Shown: positions 55,289 to 64,000 of the stretch, piece after piece
Layout: every line of letters begins with the position of its first letter
How positions within the stretch are numbered: position 1 is the first letter of the stretch
Source of the DNA: Stenogyne calaminthoides
Taxonomy: Eukaryota; Streptophyta; Magnoliopsida; Lamiales; Lamiaceae
Reading direction: 5' to 3'
Assembly (NCBI GenBank): GCA_037126765.1
Contig: JBBCBC010000002.1
Location: 17,701,853 to 17,765,852 of the forward strand
DNA length: 64,000 bases
The notes under the pieces: generated by a model
What the model saw: the letters and a program-made list of their open reading frames with translations, nothing else
What the model was told of the DNA's origin: nothing
Databases searched by the model: none
Translations under genes and position numbers: made by a program

Positions 55289-58053
55289 AATCTTGAGAGG
55301 TCTCACTAAGAAATGGGACATTCATGTTGTGGTGATTGAAAACACCAAAACCATTTATTCTATGTCATATCTACAAGTTTTCTCTAAACTGAAAGCTTAT
55401 GAATTTGTGATTGATAAGAAAACAATGAAATCTGATAGCAAAGATGAATCTTCATCTAGCAAGAATGTAGCTTTCAAAGCTAAAGAAAAATCCTGTAAAG
55501 CTAAAGAGTCTGATAACTCACCTGCCAAAAATCAGGATGAGCAAGAGGATAAGTTAGTACTGTTGGCAAGAAGGTTTGAAAGACTCAATAGTAGATATGG
55601 AAAGTACAAAAAGTACTACGAAAATAACAGATACAAGAACAGGAATAACTCAAAAGCTGAGGACAAGTCCACTGAGAAGAGGAAGGACCACAAAGCTGAA
55701 GGATCTTCATCCAGAAAGAAGGACTCCAAGACCAAGGAGGAGAGTGATCAGGATGATGATACCAACAGATGCTACAACTGCAAAAAGAAAGGTCACTTCC
55801 AGTATGACTGTCCTGAGCTAAGCCCCAAGGAAAGAAAGGAAAGGCAAGCCAAAAGAGACAAGAAGAACTCAAGCAAGAAGGCTATGGTTGCTGAAGAAGA
55901 ACACTCTGTTGGGATATTTTAGTTTTGATAATTTATGCCAAAACATTATTAACTTGTGTTATTCAAGCTATTTTACAGATAACAAGTTAAGGGGGAACGA
56001 AAGAACAAATTGAGGGGGAACTCACGAAATCAGAAGAAGAAGATCAAGATTAGACGAGGCTGCAGACGAGAATGATCGAGATCAGATGAGTAAGATGAGT
56101 TCGAGTCAATCGATGAGTCAAAAGAAATCGGAAGTGAAGAAAAAAACTAAAGCCAAAGAAATCGTAAGAGAAGGTTGCGGATCGGAAGATGAGCATATAG
56201 AGACCGATCAAGATCGACGTGATCGAGATCAGATATGAAGATGAGCAGATGAGACTGATCAAGATCAGACGTGATCGAGATCAGATATGATAAACTGATA
56301 TGCTAACCTCGATGTAATCGACTTAATGCTATCTTGATATGTTGATCTCAAGAAGTGATGTCGATCCGATCGCAAAGAAGAAATCGATAGCTCGAGTCAA
56401 TGTGACTCGAGGGTCGATGTCCGACCAAGAGCCGAACTCAAGAAGCCCGAAAGTGTCAAGATGCCTCGACGTATAAGGTCCGGCCAAGAAAAGTCTCGCT
56501 GAATCAAGAAAACCCGAGACTCGATAGAATCAAGAAATCAAGACTCAAGATGATCAAGACACCGAGGCTCTGATAACTCAAGGCTCGATAACTCGATAAC
56601 TCGATGGTTCGACAAATTTAGATAACTCAAGGCTCGACAAAATTTCATAACTCAAGGCTCAAATAGCTCAGATAACCCAAGGCTCAGATAGAATCAAGAT
56701 CCTGAAACTCGTAAGATCCTCAAGAATATAAACATTAGATTCAAATTTGGCGTGGACCAATGAGAGGAAGACGAAAAAGCCTCAAAAAAAAGCCGCAAAA
56801 AAGCCCGCGAGTAGTATGGATTTGAATGTGATTCTCTCCAATGGTAACATTCAAATCCACACTATAAATACAAGTTCTTCCTTCATTATCAAGTGTGGAT
56901 CTTGTGAGGAAAGTGTGTGAAAAACACCATCGATGCTCTGAGCTAAGAAGATATGGGTTCCATGGTTCCCGCCAAGGTCATGTGCGGATGATCGCGAGTC
57001 CCGAAATATGGCCCGATCAGAGTACCTGCTAAGGCATTCAACACAACTACAGAGCCAAATCATCGAGCATCTCCACCATAGAACACAGAGCGAGAGATAC
57101 ACGCATATATTCAAGAGTGTTCTACCTTAGATCTAAGCACCAATGTTATATCCTAAGCTTAGAGAGATTTTCCCATCCTTAGCATTGAGGCTAAACAAAT
57201 GTAAGGGAAAATCTCAAACTAGTTGGAAACCAAACAAACCTTACCCAAATCAGTTTGATAGGATAAGATTGTAGGTGAGTGTGAACTCGGTAAACATCTA
57301 GTAATCCCGCAAGGGAGGGTAGGCAATCCCGTGAGGGTGATAAGTCCCGTTTGAGTGTGAACTCGATAAACATCTGTAGAGTGTGAACTGAATAAACATC
57401 TCGGCCATCCCGTGAGGGATATAAGTCCCGAAAGAGAAGAGTGGATGTAGGGCGGGTTTCATCTGAACCACTATAAAATCGTGTGTTCTTTACTGCTTTA
57501 TGTTCTTACTTGTCATATGCATTCGATTATAAGCAAAACAACTCACATCGTTCTTAAAAGCGGAAAATTTGGTATCACCATTCCCTCACCCCTATTTTAT
57601 ATGCATCACATGACATGTTTTGCTTCCGCACGCGTAAAAATGGGTTTTTATCCACCAAGAATCGGGACCTTCACACTCTGAAGAAGGATCTAGCTCTTCA
57701 GAAGAAATGTTCTCAGATAGTGATAGTGATGATGTCTGCCTTGTTGCTATTGAGGAGGTAAATTCTTTTATCTACGTTGCTGCTCCTACACAAGCACCTG
57801 AGTTATCAAGTTCATCAGTAACCAGTAATTTTGACCTGATGGATTCTTTTGAGAATCTCATGAAAGACTATTCTATGCAAGAGCAGAATGGGGAACTGAC
57901 TGATGAGAATCTAAAGTGGAAAAACTCTAATGCTGCTAAGATCACTTCTCAATTAATGGGAGCTACTGATGAACTAGATGTTCTGAAAGTACAGCTCTCA
58001 GAGAAAGAGAATGTGATAGAGGCCCTGAAACAAAAATTAGAGAAATCCACTTA
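55289..58053 (+). pseudogene. gag: copia gag of J, C-terminal two thirds, split by solo LTR S
   Basis: Reading starts mid-gag (ILRGLTKKWDIHVVVIENTK), matching A gag from about residue 180. A Lys/Ser/Asp-rich linker follows, then a CCHC knuckle CYNCKKKGHFQYDC (55773-55814) for RNA binding, then a basic tail. At AEEEH the frame enters S. After S it resumes with an acidic Ser-rich segment (SEEMFSDSDSDDVCLVAI) and coiled coil (LDVLKVQLSEKENVIEALKQ) to TAG at 58052-58054. S plus one duplicate is 1,772 bp, and subtracting it puts both parts in one frame. Gag of this family is long, with a coiled-coil extension after the knuckle. Confidence 0.85.
55907..57673 (+). mobile_element. solo LTR S (1,767 bp) inserted in J gag
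   Basis: TGTTGGGATATTTTAG...TCGGGACCTTCA, flanked by CACTC at 55902-55906 and 57674-57678. TATAAATA at 56863-56870. Same family as E and the array LTRs, with CpG-rich U3 like E. R region repeats GTGAACTCGATAAACATCTG and three hairpins: TCCC-GCAA-GGGA (57305), TCCC-GTGA-GGGT (57327), ATCCC-GTGA-GGGAT (57407). Confidence 0.92.
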
Positions 58054-58920
58054 GGAAAATTAGCTTATTAGGACTGAATTCAATGACCTCTTTGAGAAAC
58101 ATGAAACTCTAAAGAAAAGTGAGGATAGCTTGCGGAGAAAGGTAGCTCTATTGAATTCTGCATCTAAAGCAATAGATGAAATTCAGAGTTATCAAAGACC
58201 TGCAACTATAAAAGCTGGATTAGGATATAATCCAGGGGAACCTCACAAGGTTATCTGAATGATGCTTCTTCTTGTAGCACTAAGACTGTCTTTATTAAAC
58301 GGCGGTTTGTACTAATCTTTTTATTGAAGAATAACCCCGTGTTTTAGACAAGGGTAAAGGACCTATGGTTTTAGAGAATCTGAAGGTTTAGGAAGAAAAA
58401 CCCAAACCTCGGGTAAAGGCTAGAAAACCTGAAGACTCAGTAGGAAATCCTCAGGCCAGTACTTCAAAGCCTCATGCTAAGAATACCAACCTGAAGAAAT
58501 CTGCACTGAACCATCAGAGGGATCTTCAGAAGAGAAACACTCAGCCGAGAAATTCTCAACTAAAGAGACCAAGTCCTAGGTATACTGAAAGACCCCAATT
58601 TCAGTACTAAGGGTAAAGGTTACCTGAACCCAAGTCAGCAGAGACATAGACCAGTTGCACCAAGGCCAAAGCATTAGAACAAGAGGCCTGAACCCAAGAA
58701 GAACTCTAAGGCTCATGTTCATGCTAAAGGTGACACTCAAACACAGGGTACTACCAAGGCACCTAGGGTGGTGAATATGTATGTAGATGTTTATGGAAGA
58801 CAAATTAGCCACTCTAAAGTAATTAGAGTTGTAAGGCAGATTTGAGTTCCAAAAGGTACAGCTAACCTGGTAGGACCCTACACCAAATAGGTACCTGAGG
58901 CCTGATCTATTTTTCAAGTG
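58054..58920 (+). pseudogene. gag-pol linker of J, decayed
   Basis: Frames with coiled-coil residues (TEFNDLFEKHETLKKSEDSL), a LGYNPGEPHK motif at about 58217-58250, then Lys/Pro-rich segments (EEKPKPRVKARKPEDS), each ended by stops. This corresponds to the region between the gag extension and protease in SIRE-like elements. No catalytic motif. Confidence 0.6.
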
Positions 58921-60240
58921 AAGGAAAAGGGCACTGAGCTGAATGAAGACAACATAGCCCTGATGAGTGGAAGTGAAATAGCTCCTGCTGCATGGTATCT
59001 GGACAGTGGATGTTCAAGGCACATGACAGGATAAAAACAATTACTCACTGAATATGTTGAGCAAAAAGGTCCTCAGATTACTTTTGGAGATAATTCCAAA
59101 GGACAGACTGAAGGATATGGAACTCTTGAAGTTGATTTTGTTCATATCCATGGTGTATCATATGTTTCTGGTTTAAAGAATAACTTGTTTTCTATCAGTC
59201 AATTCTGTGATAAAGGATTCAGTGTTGAATTCTCAAAGAACTTATGTTATGTGAAAGATAATGCTTCACAACAAATACTACTGACTGGTACTAGAAAAGG
59301 AAATGTGTATCTTGCTGATTGGAGATTAAGTTCTATGGATACATGTTTAGTTGAAAAAAGTTCTACTGACACCAGTTGGTTATGGCACAGAAGACTGAAT
59401 CACTTAAACTTCAAAACCCTGAACAAACTTGCAAGATTGGCACTTGTGAGGGGGTTACCAAATGAAGTATTCAGTAAAGATCATGTATGTGATGCTTGTC
59501 CGGAAGGAAAACAAATCAGAGCATCATTCAAAAGCAAAGTAGAAGTATCTACTGATAGAATACTTCAATTGTTACATATGGATTTATTTGGTCTACTAAC
59601 ACCTGTTAGTAGTAATGACAGAAAATATACACTTGTGGTAGTTGATGACTACTCTAGATACACATGGGTCATATTCTTACTCAGTAAGAAAGAGACTCGG
59701 ACAAAGCTGCCTGAATTACTGAAAAGACTCAGTATTGAAAAGAATCTGAGCGTGGTCAAAATCAGATCAGATAAAGGCACTGAGTTTATCAACCATATTA
59801 TATCTGATTATTGTGCAGCAAATGGAATAGCTCATGAAACATCAGCTGCAAGGACCCCACAACAGAATGGTGTTGCTGAAAGAAGAAATAGGACTCTGAA
59901 AGAAGCTGCAAGAACAATGATTGCTGAAGCTGACATTCCTAAGAGATTTTGGTTTGAAGCTATCAACACTGCATGCTACTCTCAGAACAGATCCATGCTA
60001 ACAAAGAATCAAGGAAAAACATTTTATGAACTGTGGAATGAAAGGAAGCCTCTTGTTTATTTCTTTCGTGTGTTTGGTTGTAACTGTTTCATACACAATA
60101 ATGGTAAAAATCAGTTGAAGACTTTTGATAGCAAAGCTGATGAAGGAATATTTTTAGGATATTCTGAAGTCAGTAAAACCTTCAGAGTTTACAATTGTAG
60201 AACCTTTATTGTGAAAGAAACACCTCATGTTGTTTTTTGA
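58921..60240 (+). pseudogene. pol: copia protease and integrase, element J
   Basis: Protease: WYLDSGCSRHMTG at 58993-59031 with active-site D-S-G (59002-59010), then TAA at 59032-59034 and ITFGDNSKGQTEGYG. From 59185 the frame is open for 351 codons: LFSISQFCDKGF, HHCC zinc domain (WLWHRRLNHLNFKT...CDACPEGK), catalytic core with LLHMDLFG (first D), RSDKGTEF (second D) and NGVAERRNRTLKEA (E), then the C-terminal FGCNCFIHNNGK. It ends VVF-TGA at 60238-60240 because of one extra T, and the next frame continues at once. The integrase core looks intact. Role: processing of the polyprotein and insertion of element DNA. Confidence 0.9.
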
Positions 60241-62366
60241 TGAATCTACTTGTGTTCATAAGAAACAGAAACATGACTCAGGAGATCTGACAAAGAGAAT
60301 CATCAGACTTAGCCTGAAGAAGAAAGTTAAAACATCATCTAAGCCTGAAAAGAAGAAGCCCATCACTTTCTATGAATGGAGTGAGTCAGACTCAGACAAA
60401 GATGCTCAGGATGGAAATACTCAGGCTGGTGAAACTCAGGATGATAGTTCTCCACTGAAGGAAAGCCAATACACTGAAGCTGACCAATCTGAACAAACCC
60501 CAGTTCAGACTCAGGTATGTAATGTCGATGAAGATATGGTCACAGCTGAGGCAAACTCTGAATCTATCAACCAAGGGGGAACAAATGTCACTGACAATGT
60601 TCTGAATGGAATTTCCCGTGAGGGAGATAATTCTCTCTCTCATTTTCTGTTGTTCCCTGAATTTAATGAATTACCTGAACCTAACATTTCTAATGTTGAG
60701 GATACTACTGAAGGTGGAACATCCAGGAGTACATGGTTGGATAGTCATCCCTCAAGTCAGATTGTAGGTGATCTATCAGAAGGTGTTAAAACAAGAAGGT
60801 TCCATGCTGAAAATGCTTTATTCTGCTGCTTCCTATCTGAAAAAGAACCTACTGAAATTGAAGAAGCTCTTCAAGATTCTTTCTGGATTACTGCTATGCA
60901 AGAAGAGTTGAACCAGTTTACAAGAAATGAAGTTTGAGAGCTGGTTGACAGACCTAAGAGGCACAATGTGATTGGAACTAAGTGGGTGTTCAAGAACAAG
61001 AAAGATGAAAACAACAACATTGTAAGAAACAAGGCAAGGCTAGATGAACAGGGATATTCCCAAGAAGAGGGCTTGGATTATGATGAAACATTTGCACCTG
61101 TTGCAAGACTAGAAGCCATCATATTGTTTCTTGAATATGCTGCTTACATGAAATTCACAGTCTATCAGATGGATGTGAAAAGTGCATTTCTGAATGGTGT
61201 TCTTAAGGAAGAGGTTTATGTGGAACAACCTCCTGGCTTCCGTCAGAATGACCAAGTTTACAGGCTCAGAAAAGCCTTGTATGGTCTGAAGCAAGCACCT
61301 AGAGCTTGGTATGATACACTCTCTCAATTTCTTACTGACCATGGTTTTACAAAAGGAACTGTTGATAGAACCTTGTTTAGGATAGAAGATGGGAAGGATA
61401 TCTTACTAGTTCAGATTTATGTGGATGACATCATATTTGGATCTCCTAATCATCAGATGTGTGAGAAGTTTTCTGCCCTGATGAAAGGAAAGTTTGAGAT
61501 GTCAATGATGGGGGAGATGAATTTCTTTCTAGGACTTCAAGTCAAACAATCTATGGAAGGAATATTCATCAATCAGGCAAACTACACCAGAGATCTGATT
61601 GCTAAGTATGGTGTACAAAATTGCAATGCAGTTAGAATTCCTATGAATACTAACTACAAGATGGATCCTGATCCTGAAGGCAAATCAGTTAATCACACTG
61701 ATTATAGAGGGATCATTGGATCATTGCTATATCTCACAGCAAGTAGGCCTGATATCACCTTTGCTATTGGAATATGTGCAAGATACCAAGATAATCCTAA
61801 AGCTAGTCACATGGAAGCTGCCAAAAAAGATCTTGAGATATCTTAAAGGCACATCAAATAGAGGATTATGGTATCCAGCTGATGATAATCTTGAATTAAC
61901 TGGTTATTCAGATGCTGATTATGGTGGCTGTAGAATTGACATGAAATCTACTACAGGAACTTGTCAATTTCTTGGAAGCAAACTGATATCATGGTTCTCA
62001 AAGAAACAGACCTCAGTAGCAACCAGTACTATAGAAGTTGAATACATGGCTGCAGGAAGCTGTTGTGCACAGATTCTTTGGCTCAGACAACAATTAAGGG
62101 ATTATAAGGTTATAGCCAATGAAGTACCTATATTTTGTGATAATAATAGTGCAATTGCTATTACATAAAATCCGGTATTGCACACCAGATGCAAGCATGT
62201 TGATATCAGACATCATTTCATCAGAGATCATGTTGAGAAGAAGGATATCAGGAAGGAGAAAATTCATACTGATAAACAAAGAGCTGATATTTTGACTAAA
62301 CCTTTGGCTGAGTCAAGATTTCAGGAACTATCAGTAGAATTAGGTATGTTGGATCCAGGTGAGTGA
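60227..62366 (+). pseudogene. pol: copia reverse transcriptase and RNase H, element J
   Basis: The frame from 60227 runs to 61846 with one TGA (60935-60937, where relatives have the W of QVWELVDRP). Acidic linker, then RT: FWITAMQEELNQFTRNEV, GTKWVFKNKKDENNNI, YQMDVKSAFLNGVLKEEVY, LRKALYGLKQAPRAWYDTL, IYVDDIIFGSPN (active-site DD within 61418-61429), TASRPDITFAIGICARYQ. A frameshift near 61825 leads to the RNase H frame (to 62366) with one TAA at 62166-62168: GYSDADYGGCRID, TSTIEVEYMAAGSC, FCDNNSAIA, IHTDKQRADILTKPLAESRF, end ELGMLDPGE. The best-preserved pol in the window: three lesions after integrase. Confidence 0.9.
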
Positions 62367-62930
62367 ATTCACTGAAGGGAGAAGTCCTTTAGGTGCATGA
62401 AGTTATTCAAGAAAGAATAACACAGGACAAAATTCTCTCAGTAAGGAAACTGAGACTCAGAATGATTTTTGTCAAAGTCAGTATTCAGTAAGGATTATAA
62501 ATTCAAATAGTCCTGAAACAATGTTGGCACATGCATTAATTCACTGCATTTATTTCACTCATCAATCATTTGAAATAAATGACAAAAGACCTGAACTTTG
62601 AGCGGGAATGTTTGGAGCATTTCTATTGGAGGAAAAATGAGGTGCAGACAAAAAGTCATCTCGATTTTCGTGAAACATCATTTTGTCACCCTAATTACTG
62701 CTATTTACCTATTTTTCCCAGAAAATTATCCAAAAATAGCAAAACCCTCGAGATTTCTTTTAATCTCAGATTAAATCTCAACCATTCAATTTTTTTCCTC
62801 TAAGATTTAATCACAGCCATTGATCAAAAAATTTCAGATCATATATAAATCAGAGTGTTTGCTTTCGATCATTTATCTTAAAACCCTTAATCTTCAAACC
62901 ATCAAATTTCATTACCCCAAAATCATTCTA
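62367..62930 (+). other. pol-ORF3 spacer of J
   Basis: About 560 bp of AT-rich DNA. The last 200 bp look like a leader (ACCCTTAATCTTCAAACC). It matches H's spacer in position only. Confidence 0.6.
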
Positions 62931-64000
62931 CAGTGGAATTTCCCAGTTATGCAATGATCAAGGATCTAGTCGAAACAGAAAAACCCTATTTCGAGCATGT
63001 GGTAGCCAGATCGACAATAAAGCCACTAAGGTTGAGGAAGATGCACTCAACATGCTGAAGATGGCTCGATTATCACATTTGGTGAGCAATATGCCAGACT
63101 CAGAACTGTCTCAAGAAGTGTTGTAGTTTGTGGTAAATCTTCGAGAAGGAGAACGGGGATCACTTGTTTCACAGTTAAGTTTTGGAATTTATGCGAAATC
63201 CAAGGCAGAAGTCGTATGTACCAAAGAGGTAAGATTATCTCTTGATGATATTAATGTTGTATTCGAGCTTAACGAGAGGAGAAGATCCAGCGTTGTATAT
63301 GTCTGGTAGAGAACAAGAAATCTTAGATCATTTTGCAGAGACGAAGGTAGAAATGAAAGGGGCTCTGCATAAACGATGTCTAAAGCCCAAATATAGAATC
63401 TTGATCGATATTGTAGCCAAGTGTTTTATAAGCACCTCTGGGAGTTTAGAGCAGGTGAGCCAGAACAAGTTGAGGCTCATGGCTGCAATTGAAGACTCTC
63501 CTTCAGTTGACTTCAACTGGCTGAAATTTATGGCAGATTGCATTCTGCATCAAAACCAGAAGTTGAAGTATGCCAAAGGGGTTTTCACGAAGAATGGAAA
63601 GGTACTTTTTGGTACAAAGATCAGTTTCCTTATTGAAACACTGCCTAGGGAAAACATGTTTTTGATGTCTGGAGTAGAGTTTTTTTGGAATAAGATCATG
63701 TTCCGAAAGCCTAAATCCCAAAGGAAGAAACCGACTCCTTCAAGAAGTTAAGGTTCTATGGTTCTAGAGGAACCAGAGGAATAGGACGAGTCTGAATCCG
63801 ATCAGGACACTTTATCTCTCGCAGAGGTGGCCAAACGGAAGGACAGGAAAGTCGTGGAAAAACAACCTGAAGAAGCAGAGAAAAGAAAGAAATCACTTGA
63901 ACTGTTGAAAGTAAAGAAAGAAATCGGTGATAAGAAGAAGGCTCAGGATGAGCAGAAACGGAAGAAGAAAAGGCTCAGAACTATTCGTGAGCAGGAGTCA
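62931..64000 (+). pseudogene. copia third ORF of J, N-terminal part, truncated by window
   Basis: Homologous to H ORF3 from its start (STVEFPSYAMIKDLVETEKP against H SYVTEEVCNYASMVKD), though the ATG has become ATT. Frames break several times between 63050 and 63240. SLDDINVVFELNERR matches H SNDDLRRIFGLPAGRN. From 63242 a 169-codon frame carries LKPKYRILIDIVAKCF and FNWLKFMADCILHQNQKLKY, ending with a stop at 63749-63751. Then comes a Lys/Glu-rich helical region (KRKKSLELLKVKKEIGDKKK) to the window edge. H has a stop exactly where J has the Q of LHQN. Function unknown. Confidence 0.75.

Larger units (their letters stand above)
53897..64000 (+). mobile_element. copia J (SIRE/Maximus-like), runs off the window
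   Basis: LTR (53897-55288), gag (from 55289), pol (58921-62366), spacer and ORF3 (from 62931). The 3' LTR is beyond the window. The 3' end of the 5' LTR, the PBS, the leader and about 180 gag codons are deleted. Solo LTR S sits in gag. Confidence 0.85.

Noticed and set aside
55585..55872. Antisense Cys/Ser-rich ORF opposite J gag
   Set aside because: It is a shadow of the Lys/Asp-rich gag linker and knuckle; the sense frame has the family motifs.

Overview
The window is plant nuclear heterochromatin, almost certainly from a flowering plant. It is AT-rich and made almost wholly of nested LTR retrotransposons (Ty1/copia and Ty3/gypsy). I recognise no intact host gene, rRNA, tRNA or CRISPR array. 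The family calls rest on visible motifs: the gag UBN2-like region and CCHC knuckles, the copia protease (WYLDSGCSRHMTG), the integrase HHCC and DDE motifs, the RT YVDD, the RNase H end of pol, primer-binding sites, polypurine tracts, LTR ends TG...CA and 5-bp target-site duplications (TSDs). The commonest family is a long-LTR copia of the SIRE/Maximus kind. It carries a third ORF after pol and is present in both orientations.

Layout. 1-2740: minus-strand copia A (gag, PBS, LTR), inserted into an older copia LTR, A0 (2741-3506). 3888-18007: gypsy element D, bounded by CTTCG duplications. Its left LTR is a large palindrome. Gypsy C (Tat-like, 5023-15455) sits exactly at D's LTR/PBS junction. 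C has a sense gag, an antisense spliced-looking ORF and, inside it, a 5'-truncated copia B (about 7513-11446). 18013-24890: an acidic ORF fragment, a gypsy-like LTR with tandem subrepeats, a solo LTR E (21478-23199, TSD TTATG) inside a minisatellite, and AT-rich DNA. 24898-27150: minus-strand copia pol fragment F. 27385-27903: small copia fragments. 27904-46976: minus-strand copia H (pol, ORF3, PPT, start of the 3' LTR), split by element I (28092-31935; short internal region, Athila-type PBS) and by copia G (36146-44688, TSD CTTAC). H is cut in its integrase region by a tandem array, 46977-52468. The array holds three full LTRs and a truncated fourth, separated by 135-bp spacers that contain little more than a PBS and a PPT. 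52469-53896: fragment of an unassigned LTR. 53897-64000: plus-strand copia J (LTR, gag, pol, ORF3, running off the window). A solo LTR S (55907-57673, TSD CACTC) interrupts its gag.

Most coding regions are decayed by single stops and frameshifts. The least damaged are A gag (one TAG in about 374 codons), C gag (502 codons open) and J pol. The nesting gives a relative insertion order: flank before D before C before B; H before G, I and the array; J before S; A0 before A. The unusual structures are D's two U5-type ends, the LTR/mini-spacer array, a 58-bp inverted copy of the LTR end placed at the TATA box of the array LTRs, and repeated GNRA-type hairpin sequences in one LTR family.
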